Assembly (NCBI GenBank): GCA_026413225.1
Contig: CM048554.1
Span: 12,499,463-12,563,462 of the forward strand
From: Otis tarda
Lineage: Eukaryota > Chordata > Aves > Otidiformes > Otididae
DNA length: 64,000 bases
Direction of reading: 5' to 3'
Below the pieces are notes generated by a model, which saw nothing but the letters and a program-made list of their open reading frames with translations, was not told the DNA's origin and did no database searches. Below, piece after piece: positions 22,501 to 34,500 of this stretch. The stretch's first letter is position 1. Every line of letters starts with the position of its first letter. The translations under genes were made by a program, and so were the position numbers.

Positions 22501-25500
22501 TTTTGGTGATGGTTTCCTTTAAAGCACAGTGCTCTTCAATGTGTGGTTCAGCCGAGATGGAGAGAGCAGTGTTGGCCATGACTCAGCGCACCGATTAACG
22601 CCACCTGCCTAGCTTAATGGTTCCCTTAGGCGGACACGGCGCTTTATGGTATGCCTGTAAAAGAGCCTGAATGTTCACAGACTAATCGACGCCATATTGA
22701 ATAACCTCACTGGTAACCCCAATAGAAGGTTGGTCTGGACTTGGTAAGATCAGTCTGTGGTACACCAGGAGATGCTCGGTGCCATAGATAAGCTCAGAGA
22801 AGGCAGAAGAAGGGAACAGTGTTACACTCTCCCATTAGTCCTGGGGACCGCCACAAAGCACATCAGACTCATTACAGCAACTTCAGGATTGCTCTAATTT
22901 GTACCCCTGAAAAATTGCTCCAAACAAGCCACTTGAATTACCAGGTTGTTCTCTGACGTCTCTCCCTCCCACTCCAGTCTGTTCCTTCCTCCCCTAGCAC
23001 GCCCTCTGGCCAGGATGGCAGGGCAGGGAGAGCCGATGGAGCACTGGCAGCCCACGACTGCCTCCGCTGCACTAGGCAATTTTAAGTAAACTATTAATAC
23101 GAAAAGAGCTTCATACCAGTGTTACTAAAACATCTGCATTTTTATTTCCTTGACATGTTGTCAGGGAGATAGGCAAAGCTCCAGAAGACACCAGGCTGAT
23201 AGGCCTCCCTATCAGCTGACAGTGTTCAGTGGGAGTTTCATAACTCTATTGCCTTGATAACGTTGAAGAGTTCAGCATGCTGAAAAACATTTTGATAGGA
23301 AAGCCAGCAACTAAAGTGCCTACCTGATGCAGAGGAGAAAGCAGGAGGGTGCCCAAGTTGTGGTCTGACATCAGAGTTGCATAACTGTCAGTAACAACTT
23401 GGTATTCTTGAAAAATCAATTTCTAGGTTAATGAATGTGTCCCCCCCATCAGCTTATACAGCAAAGCACAGTGTTGACACTGAATTTAGTAGTAATGCCC
23501 AGAGATTAAGATAAATGACCTACAATCTGCCCTGCTTTAAATAAGGGATACATTTTAAACTCCTGTCATGCAATAATATGACATTTTGTGCATCCAAAAT
23601 TAAAAAACTATATATAGGGTATCATGAAACCTATTATTTAACTTGCAGCTTTAATTAATGCTTGGTGTTGCTTATACGGGTAGCAAAAGAAGTAATTATA
23701 GATGGTACTGATATTCTTAACTTCTCAGCTTCTCCTATTAGTGTTTCCAGTTCATTAAAACATAGCTAATCTTCAAAACATGGGAGAAGTTAATTCACAG
23801 TGGTGCTGCTCCTTTGGCAAAATGACCAGAGAACAGCACACAATTTGAATCAGCAATGAAGAGAAGCTGTTTATTGTTCCTTAGAGAAACTCGTGCCTGC
23901 ATGCTTCAGAAAAGAAACACGAATTTTGCCAGAGAAGGCTGTTGTGATAAGGATACACTTCTTCCCACCTTCTTAAAAATCTCTCCCAAGTGCTCAAAGT
24001 GCAAATCTCTCGGAAGTCAAGGGGTCAGCAAGACCTTTGCTGGAGAATTGCAATCAAGTTCCCTGAAGGTTCATGCTGCTTCCAGCCTAGACCCAGACAG
24101 GACCTTCAGTAGCTGCTTCAAGCCACAGCTGGTACCTCCCTCTTGTTCTTCCAGGGCTCACTGCTGGGTCCTGGCAATTGGGGGAAGAACCCAAATGACC
24201 CCAGTGTGAAGCACACAGCTAGGGCTAGAAGGCTTGAAAGAGCAGCAGCAGGAGACTAACGCTGTAGCTTCATGATCGCTTTAATCTGCCATAAGCTGGC
24301 TCTGCATCTGGAAGAAGCCATCCTAGCTCTCCTAGTCACACATTCCTGCTGTCTTCCTCGTCTGCCCACAAACGTTCCTGTAGCTGCACAGTGACTGAGC
24401 GACCGATCCAGCTGAACACTGTCTTTATTCTGAGTGGCTTTTAACTCAGACTGTTGCTGTGATCTGGTTCATCACTAAACTGCACCAACGTTTGTGCTGG
24501 CAAAAACCAAAGAGCTGCAGAGAGGCTGGATTTCTTCTTTTGTCACTAATGCTGTAGGTGTGAGTACAAACTGAAAGTACAGCCTAAGTGTTAAGGTGGT
24601 CAGTGTAAGTAGAATCCTGTCTGAGCTGGCATTCAGCCTGCTTATTCATAGATCAGCCTGCCTCTTCCTCCAGGCTTCATTCTCCATACCCTGCCCAGTT
24701 TCTACAGTAGATGAGGCAGACAGTAGCTTCCTGCGCTATTTCACCCCAGAGCAGGTCAGACGAGGCACCGAGTGAGGCACCTTCTTGTAAGAAGCACAGT
24801 AGAGTGAGACTCTGACTGTTTGTGAAGGAAGAGGTGTTTCACAGGGCCTTTCCTCTGAGTGTTTAGTTTGTAAACTCAATACCATTATTTTCACCAAACT
24901 TACAGGGTGCAACCTGTGTGTTTGCAATGTACTCGCAACCCTTTGGAAGCTGGTAGATGGCAAAGAGAAATGTCGTCCCATGGCTAATTAAGTGAGGTGC
25001 TTTTCAAGCTCTGCCACCCACACTGCTCTCCAAGTGACATTTGGCAAGGCGTAGTCTCCGTGTGCTTTGATTTCCTGCCTGTTCAATGAGAAGAATACAT
25101 TTTTGTTTTGGCAGAGTATGCGGAGAAAAAGTTCCCTCACGTTGTGAGACACCTAAGTGCCAGAGGGATCAGGGCGGTCATTCAAATAGCTCAGATGTGC
25201 ACACATAAATGCCAGCAGTCGTAATCCTGCAGCTGCACTTCACAGTTGCTGTAAACACCATTCCATCATTTTCTGGCCAGGGAGAACTTGCTGGAGAAGC
25301 CTGAAGTGTGCTTGAAAGCTACAGACTGCATGTCATAGTCACCTGTGACCCAATGACTTCAAATTGTGGCTTGGCAATGCTGTCTTGTTCTGAGCAGATA
25401 CAGTTTGTTAGGTTGTCCTGATTATGCAAAGCTTTATTTTCTGCCCTAGAGTAGTGATTCTTGTTGATTTTTTCAAAGCTGATTTTTGAAGCCTTTCCTT

Positions 25501-28500
25501 CATCACTTAGTGTTATGCATTTCTCAAGGCCACCTTTTTATGAGATGACTAAATGAGTGTCAGTGCTGTACATCAGACATCTAACTGATGGGATAAATAC
25601 CACTATCAATGACTGAATTCATTCCCAGCATGTTTCTTTTGGGTTTACGGGTGTTACACAAAAGAGATACTGCATCCCACAGGTCACCAGTAATGACACA
25701 AATTACGCACAAGGCAATTCAATGAAATTAATAATATTATTAAGTACCTTTAAAAAGTAATTGCAATAAAACCATCTTACCATCTAAATAAGCTTTTAAT
25801 GGAAGTATTTAGTTGTTGAAGAGATAGCTTTTAGATTTTATGTTGACCACTCTATCTAAATATTTCTGGAGTCCTCCTGAGGTGGCTCCACCTTACGTAT
25901 ATGACAAACACCAAAGCTGGGAATTTATTCCCAATTTTATCCTAGACTAGACACTGAGTATCCCTAGATATTTAAGTAACTGCAGTGCTGGCTTTTTATA
26001 AACAAACGTTAGAGCTATCGAAAACGAATACAAAATGTAACTTGGCAAAATTCCTAAATGTGCCTAATTCTCATAATCTCTACCCAATGCATCTATTGAC
26101 CATCTTTGTTGCCCAGTCTCAGGATATTTAATAGGAAAGCAGAACAAAATACAAATTTATCTCAACATTTCATAGAATCATAGAATGGTTAGGGTTGGAA
26201 GGGACCTTCAAAGGCCATCCAGTCCAACCCCCCTGCAAGGAGCAGGGACATCTCCAACCAGATCAGGTTGCCCAGAGCCTCATCCAGCCTGGCCTTGAAC
26301 GTTTCCAGGGATGGAGCATCCACCGCCTCTCTGGGCAACCTGTGCCAGTGTTCTACAACCCTCATTGTAAAAATTTTTTCCTAATATCCAATCTAAATCT
26401 ACCTCCCTCTATTTTAAAACCATTACCCCTCGTCCTATCACAACATGCCCTGCTGAACAGCCTCTCCCCATCTTTCTTGTAGGCCCCCTTGCGGTACTGG
26501 AAGACCGCTATATTTGTGCAAGAATAAAATGAGTGTTAGGTGCGATCAGGAGATATTTGTTAAGTGGTGTCTTTAAAGCTGTAGTTTACTCCTAGGATTT
26601 AATTTGCTTGTGAGCTGACTGAATTCTCTGTGAGCAGGACACGTTAGTCCCATCTCTTGAGCACCACAAAGCCGTGTGCGGGTGGCTGCAGCGACAGCAT
26701 GTTCATTCCACGGAAAAAGCCTTCGCCATGTGAAAAAAAAATCATTTGCAAACCAGGAGGCTGTCTCTAACGGGCACTAAACCTGCACACGTTCAGCACG
26801 GACGAGCCACCTCAGTCCTTATGCCCAAAACCGGCAGGTTTCCATCAGTTCAGAACCGCTTCTCTGCTCATGCGGTTGAATTTCCCTCTGATGAGCGTGG
26901 CTGCCGCTCCTGCAAGACCGGCTGGGAAAGGACACGGGGGATGCGGGAAATTCTGCCGTCACCCCCGCAGAATGACGTATTTCGGAAGCCCCCGCGTTCA
27001 GCAGGGAAGGACAAGCCCCCCGCCCGAGGCCTGCTCACACCGGCGCGGCGCCCGGCAGCGAGCCGCGGGGGCGCAGGCCCGTGTCCCCTCCGGCGCGCCG
27101 TAGCTCCACCGTCCCCTGCCGGCAGCGTCGTCTTTGGGCCCCGCGGCGGAGGAGGAGCGGGGGTTGTTGTGACGTCTCCCGCGTGGCGTGGCGGCCGTGT
27201 GACGCACGCGGAAGCCGCCGCAAGGCACCCCTCGCGATTGTGCCACGGCGGCGGCGGCCGTTTGGCGAGGGTGGGGGGAACGGGGGAGGGGGGAAGGAGG
27301 CGGTGCCCCCACTGCGCATGCGGCGCCGGGATGGAGCCGTGAGTGGCGGGCGGGGGAAGGAGCGCGGGGGTGGTCGTCTCTTTCGCGCTGGGGTGGGGGC
27401 GCGGGGCAGGGGCGGGGGGGACCCTGGCGCGTGCCAGGCGGGGCGACGGCGGCGGCTCGAGGGGGAGGGGGGAGCGGCTGTTTAACGGGCGGTGGGGAGC
27501 CCGCGAAGAGCCCGCCACCGCCCCCGCCCGCTGAGCGGCAGGGGTGAGGGGCACGCACCGGCCCGGCGCTGTCGGGACCGGGACCGGGACCGGGACCGGG
27601 ACGTCCTTGTTGGCTTGGGGCCGGGGCCGGGAGAAGAACTGCCTTCCTCTAGCCGGGTGCGGCAATTTAAGCTTTTCCCCGTGTGTGAAGAGCTGAGTCT
27701 TGTCATTCAGTTCGTACGCGGTAATTCCCGTTAGGGAAATGAGACCACCCAGGGTCAAACTTGTGTTTCTGAGGCCGTGGTTCGCGGGTCGGAAACCTGA
27801 GAGTGACTCCCCGCTCCTTCAGAGGAACGTGCGGTTTGTCCTCTTGCGTGAATAACCCCCTCTGTGTCTCCGCTCTGCTAAGGAAAAAGAAAACCTTGTT
27901 TTCCCGGATGTGTCTCCGCACGGATAGAGCGGTAGTCGTGACTAATTACACAGACTTCAATGAGTACAACAAACAAGACGCTACAAAAAGCCAAACCCAC
28001 CCCGTGCACGTGAGAAGTTTAGCCTAATCGGAGTTAGCTGTTAGTTGTCATATAACAGAACTACGTAGTACTGTGAATATTAATTGTGTGCATCTTTTTA
28101 TGTAGTCATGTGCTGCCTCATTAGTTATTAACCATGGTGGGATACACCTGCAGGAAGAAATTCAAGGTCTTCTGAGGGACACCGAAGCAAGCAATGTCTT
28201 TAAACCATGAGAAAGTGCAGTATGTACAGACAGACCCAGTGCTATCAACGTAGGTAGCATACGTAATAATTTAAATCAATGTGGTTACGGTGGTTTTATT
28301 TGGGAGTGAGCCTAAAATAGAGAAGAGCAGTTGGAGGCAGAGATGTTGAAGCTAGTGTGTCAAAAAAACTGCTGTGCGTAAAAGTGAGTTATTTCTGACT
28401 TTAATATCAACTCTGTGCTACCCTCTGCTTAATCCCAATTTTGTCACAGCCTTCCCGTCAGTAAAGTGAGAGTCTTCAGTGAAAATGGTTGTATGAAAGG

Positions 28501-31500
28501 CTCTGTTTTTCACAATAGTCTTTACTCTAGTAAAGACAGTGTTGTGCAGGCATGAGAAGTGGTTTGAAGATGAGGAATAGCCTGAGAAACACTTTGCTTA
28601 ACCATTTGAGCCCAAGCTTTACATAAAGAGCAAGTTTTAACCTACCTTTACGTCTCACACATGAGCGGTTACTGAAAGATCGCAGTTGTTAAGAGTGTGT
28701 GTTTCCATGGTTCGGTCTATCACAGATTGCGTTAGTGCAGTTTAGCTTTTACTGACTACTGTTTGAGATGTCCAAGTATAATATTTCTCTGTTCATAGCT
28801 CAGTGCTTTCTGCTCCTTTGTGGTTCGTTTGAGACATACCCAATTTAATTATAAAATGTTTAGTTTCTATCTTAGGATAAAATGCAGTACAGGTGGTAAA
28901 AGCTGCCTGAGAAATCCGCGGACACTTGGATGGCTCATCTTGAGCGTTGGACTGCCTTGGCTAGGCTGATTAAAGCATCTTCCATTGGCAAAGTGAAGCA
29001 CAGTTCTTTACGTGTTTGAACAGGTGCTTCCAGAGTGAGGAACCTTTTTTGCTTTTCCCATAAATGCCTTTCACATATAAGAAAGAAGCTGTTACTGGGG
29101 GATCATCAACTTGCACTTATGTATATTCATAAATTTTACATAATCTCTTTCCAAAAGGCAGATGTTAAACAATGAAAGCATGGGAGGATCATTATATCTG
29201 CTTTGTGTGTCCCCTGGTGATAGGTTGAAATGAGGCATGTAAACTACACAAGGAAATTCTGCCTTGGCAGTGAGGGGCAAAGAATACATCATCTGATAGG
29301 AATGCTGTAAATTGTTGTTTGCTGTCATGATAAACGTAGTTAAGATTTGTCTGTTTTCTTAGATTTACTCTTACAAAAAGTGTCTGTGTTGCCTTACTGA
29401 CCTGTAAAACAGCACATGCAGTCAGTGGCTTAAATGAGACTTCAGGAGTACTGGTAAGAAAGAAGAAGGGAAAAGACAAAGTGTGTCCCTACTCTCTCAG
29501 GTCTCCTCTCTTTGTAAAGTGCCAGCATGACTGTTCGTAGGTAGGTGTATACGTGTCCATTTTGACTACTAGATGTTGCACCACCTGGAGAGGAGTTGGA
29601 ATAAAGAATGAGCCAATGTCTGGAACATGTTTCTTTGAAAACTTGCAAGTGTATCTGTGCTTTGCCGTACAAAGCACTGCCAATAGCTGTAAAGCTGTGA
29701 ATGCTGGCTGCGTGCACTCTGGTGAGTTTTCTGCAAGGACTGCGGAGATGAAGCTGCTTTTCGTGTTCGCATTGTGCACTTTGAAATGTCTGCAAAAATT
29801 TGGAAATCAGGAAGCTTATCAAAAGAACCAAGAATATGCATAGCAAGTCAGAAGTATGCTGCATCAGCCTGTAGCTGTTAAGTGGATGCCCAGATGTGAG
29901 CAGTTAAGAACAGCAGAAGCATCTGTGATACTTTCGTGCATATGTATGATACTCTTCCAGTCATCAGCTATTCTTAACCTGTGGACTTTCAGTCCAGACC
30001 CGGTTTCTGTGTATTGAGTGGTCCTCAGTGGGTGCTCTTCCGTGAAGCATTTGTGTCTGCTTGAACTCTTATCGTTAATGATGTCAACATTTTATGTACC
30101 ATTTGTTTATATCAAGGACATTCTTCTTAAGAGTAGTATTTTGGTATCTCAAGGTAAGACCCCATACATGGTGTTCTTAGGCAGACAGGGAATACCACAT
30201 CATCTGTGGAAGTGAAGGAACCCTTGAAATGGATAGGAAAATGCACCTTATTTATTTAGTTAGTTATTTCAGTACTAGTACAGACGTAATAGCTTTAAAG
30301 TTATTTAAGTGCATTGATTTAAGGAAAAAACTGTAGTTCTATCCCTGCAAAAGTTGCGCAGATGCATCCTGGTTTGAAATGCCTCTATTAATTGACATTT
30401 TTCAAAGTCAACTTAAAATCATATTTTTCTGTGAGACTTCTGTGCGATGATCTCTGTGATAGAGATCTGATCTATTCCTGTTTATGGTTGTGATCATTTT
30501 GTGTATGATTTACCTTTTTTGCCTGTACAGCCAGCTATTCTGACTTCTTAGGCTAGTGTGGGGTTTTTGCTTCTCATAACAGTGTGTGGCAAGACAGGTT
30601 ACACTGTATTTGCAGGCGCTGTGCCCACCGGAGTCCTGTACAGCCGGTTTGTGCAAGCTTGTAGCATTTACAGTTACTTGCTTGCAGTCCTCATTACTTC
30701 CGTGGATTTTTCCCACTTTCCCCACCTCCTCTGTGAGTTAAATTAAGATTTGGATCTTTCAAACTTTACAGTAAAGGAATTATATAATTATTTTTGTAGT
30801 CCCTTGTTTGGAGAGAATGCAGTGATTCTTAAAGAAAATAGAAGTTATTATAAAATCCTTTTACTGGTTTAAAGTTAATTGTTTGCTGTTAATTGTTTTT
30901 AAAGGGCTGCCAGGCATGCAGGCCTGGTGTACCCGGTCCCACAATTCAGGCTGGGCTTATGGAAAGAATTCCACCACCTTTTCTGCATTTCTTCATTAAT
31001 GTGGTGAACCAGTAAGAGCACCATTCAGCCAGTGAAAAGAAGTTTTATTCCAAGCTGGAAGGGAGCACTGTCGTTAAAGTCTTATGCCTTTATTTCTTTC
31101 CATGATGGTGCTTGTACGGCTTTATCAGAAAACATCACCACCACCACCCCCAATCCTACAGCTTTCCCATATAAACTCTGCAGCTTTCTGTGATCATACC
31201 TACTGGAACAGCAGTAGAAAATCAACTATGTGGTAGCTCAGGTCTGGCTTAACTCAAAACAAAACGTTGGCTGTATTTTGAAACATGGTGGATTTTTCCT
31301 TTTTTGAACTATGCATTTAACAGAAAGGAAGATAAAGGAGGGATGCTTTATGCAGGATTAATCCTTTGATCGTATTTCCCTTAATCTAACAGAACCAGAA
31401 TTTACTTATTTCCAAGAGAATGCAATTGGTCCTTTCCGTACTCCCCCCCCTCCCCAATTTTGTCTTTAACCTAAGGATAACCACCAACCAGTTGTGGAAG

Positions 31501-34500
31501 AGATGTCATTGCTTTTATTTATATTTGTATTTCAGTGTTTAGTAATAAACTTAAGTTCAGGTTTCTATTTCCCAAGCTTTGGTGGAGCTCAGAAAAGAAT
31601 GCAGAGCCTGAGCACGCACATCTAGCAGATCTGCAGTTCTGCCTTACATCTTGTTAGGAGTGATCCTGCAGAGATGAAGTGTGTATATAGGGTGTGGAAA
31701 GATCCTGTGCAGGTAACTAAGTTGTTAGTGACGTCAGTCCCTTTAGGTTAAGCTGTCATGGCAGGAGACGTGGTGTCTTGAATGTTTAAGTTATTAACGT
31801 ATGAACTGAAAAAAAAAGTAACTTCTTCTTCCTCCAATAAATGCTTTCTCTTGCTTAAGTCTTAGGACAATAGAAAACTCTAGCATAAACAGAATGGGCA
31901 AAATTCTTGCATTTTTGGGATGCAGATCTGTGTGCACATGCATGTGTCTAATAATTCCTAGTAGTTATCCTTGCTCTGTAAAGCAGCATTAATATTTTTT
32001 TTTCCTTAGTGTTACATGTTACCTCAGAGTTTGGTTTAATTTTCTTTGTGGAGGAATGAATGGGGTCTATTTTTTCTCCTCCTTTAGAAATACAGCGAAC
32101 ACCTAATTCTGTGCTTTCTTTTGCTTCCTGTAGGCTGGCACCGATGCGATTATATACACTGTCCAAAAGGCATTTTGTTCTGGTCTTTGTAGTATTCTTT
32201 GTTTGTTTTGGTTTGACAGTCTTCATAGGAATAGCAGGTAAGGATGTTGTCTTTTTAAAAGATTACAGTTCTTGTATGCTTTGTCTAAATGTGTTGGTAT
32301 TTACAGATGTGTTTAAATGTGAATGAGCTTACTGCCCTTGAGATGTCTGAGGAAGCATTACTTTTGACAGAGAGGGGGAAGTGTTTCTTCCCTCTCATTT
32401 GTTCATAGAAGTACTACCTGCACAGATTTGGTATTTGCAACTGCTTTGCAGGGGAGAGTCAGTAAAGTAAAACAAAACCAGCTTCATTGTAACACAATTT
32501 TTCAGCAGACTGCTACATTAATTTTCTTCTTTGTATTTCAGTCTGTAAAATGGTGGTGCTAATACTTGATTTCCTGTGAGGAAATTGATAACTGTTTGTA
32601 AAACCTTCTAAATGTTTGGGTGATAAATGCCACAGAAATATAAAATATTTTAGTAATGTAGAAATATGAACATCTGTTGTCAAATATATATGAGCTTAGG
32701 TCTCCAACCTTTGTTGGAGTCATGACGTGATCTGGGAGGCTAAGCGCTTAGTGCCTGGATACTTATCCTGGAGATCAGAGAGATTTATAGAAGCCTGCTC
32801 GACAAAGATGCAGAGTGTCACGAGGCAGATGGAAAGCGTGGGAGCCCTCTGTATTTCATGCCAGAGAGCTTTTCCAGGTCTAAAATGTACTCAAAAAAGA
32901 AGTTAGCACGTTATCACTGCAGTGTTAGTAAGCTAATGCTCTGCTGTCAGGATAGCTTTGTCCAGACAGAAGTTAAGTGGCAGACGGAGAGGGAAAGGGA
33001 GGGATTTGTTCTTATTAAGCAACCTGTCCTCCATGTAAGAATTATTTAAGGACGTTACCACCTCCCCCCACTTTACTGCTTATTTCCACGTCACCCGGCT
33101 TGTTCTCCTGTGCCACTGTCTGACACCTCTTGACCTGCCTGTAGGGTTGTCTCTACCTCTGGCCTGTCCTTCAGCTCCTTTAGGATGAGATGGGCTGCCC
33201 AGGCCTGGGACTCATCTGCTTGTGCCTGCCTTGGAAAGAAGAGGGGGGTTAATTGGAAGCAGCTGTTTGGGCTTTTTATGCCCATCTGTGCTCATAGGCA
33301 GTACATTCTTCGTAATAGCATTAAATAATAAAATTCGTCTGTGAAATAAAATCTTCTTTCCTGCTGTTTGATTTATTGTAGCAGCCTGAGGTCCAAGCAG
33401 ACTTTCAGTTTGTAAAGGTTAACCACTGATGTTCCTGTGACTTGCCTGAGGATCCTGAAGGACATTATTTGTACACTAAAATACATATACAAAAGTGCAT
33501 TTTGTATAAATGATAAAGAAAAAAAAAAGAAGGAATTACTTAATTTAGTGTAATTTGCCTTAAAAAGTAAACCATACTTATAGTTGTGTATTTATACTGC
33601 TCAGTTGCATGAAACAACATTTAATTCTTAATCAGTAGCAGAACCTGAAAGAGAGCTGTGTTGGTGTGTGGCGTTGCATCCGCATGCAGAGTGATCTGGT
33701 GGTGTGGTTGCCTTTGGTCTGGGGGACTTGGCTGCTGTAAGCAACGCTTGGTCATCCATACCCTGCTGGGATCCCAGGACTGGCCTGTGATCCCCTTTGG
33801 GAACTGGCAGGGCTGTGGGATTCTTGTCCTTGTAAGATGGGTTTGCTGGATAGTTTTGTTGACAAAGCGTGAACATACTTCATTATTATAACTTAATTAT
33901 TTTTAAAAGAATGCTGTTTACCTTGGGGGGACACCCACTGAACACTTACTGCCATGTTTTTCAGAGCTTTTCTTGACAGCTCCTTGCTTCCTGTGAATAG
34001 AGGGAGGGGCACCAACAATAGAGTGCTCACTCATTAAAGGGTGCAGTCTGAGCAAAACTCACCAAACCCATTAAGTAAATGAAAAAGCAGGAGATACCTC
34101 TGTATTTTCTGTGCTACTTGCATATGTCGTTTGCCCATACTCAATGTATCTATCTGCAGTTTGGGAGGCCTAGTAGAAGTCTTGCATCTCATCTGAGAAA
34201 ACAAGGCAGTTTAAGCTGACGTGGCTGTTGCTCTTCAGTTCTTGTAACCCAAGACGACACAGACTTTTTTTTTATTCCCCCAAGTTACACTCACTTTCTT
34301 TCCCTTTTCCCAGTGGGTCTATGTTATCTTTGGGGTGAGACAAGTGCAAGGAAAATCCAAGGTGCAGAGATTATTTTCTGTACCTGAGCAGTTTTTCCTG
34401 TTCACCACCCCAGGGTGGTTCTTTGCGTTCAAGTGTGATTCTGTAAACTGAGCAAGACTAAAAGAAAAATAGTAACAATGTAATTTAATCACCACTTTTA

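Larger units (their letters stand above)
26980..27680 (+). promoter_or_regulatory. Second CpG island in the TMEM181 locus
   Basis: An about 0.7-kb block with very high GC and CpG in AT-rich surroundings. It contains a candidate first exon with a perfect GTGAGT donor and a hexanucleotide repeat. GC-box-like GGGGCGGGG occurs near 27,410. This is the expected look of an alternative housekeeping-type promoter. Confidence 0.7.
19349..32133 (+). other. TMEM181 intron 1 (12.8 kb)
   Basis: It runs from donor GTACGG to acceptor TTCCTGTAG. It contains a worn CR1 copy near 20.5 kb, a CR1 3' end at 26,169-26,510, and the second CpG island with alternative exon 1b at 27.3 kb. I saw no other gene. The short open frames between 19.6 and 26.1 kb and between 27.8 and 32.1 kb look random. 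Confidence 0.7.

Noticed and set aside
27318-27345. ATG at 27,318 as the start of exon 1b
   Set aside because: After splicing to 32,134 it is out of frame with TMEM181; the ATG at 27,331 is in frame.
26868-27758. 296-codon open frame on the - strand in the second CpG island
   Set aside because: Proline/arginine-rich low-complexity translation, typical of CpG-island DNA with few stops. There are no splice partners or homology.
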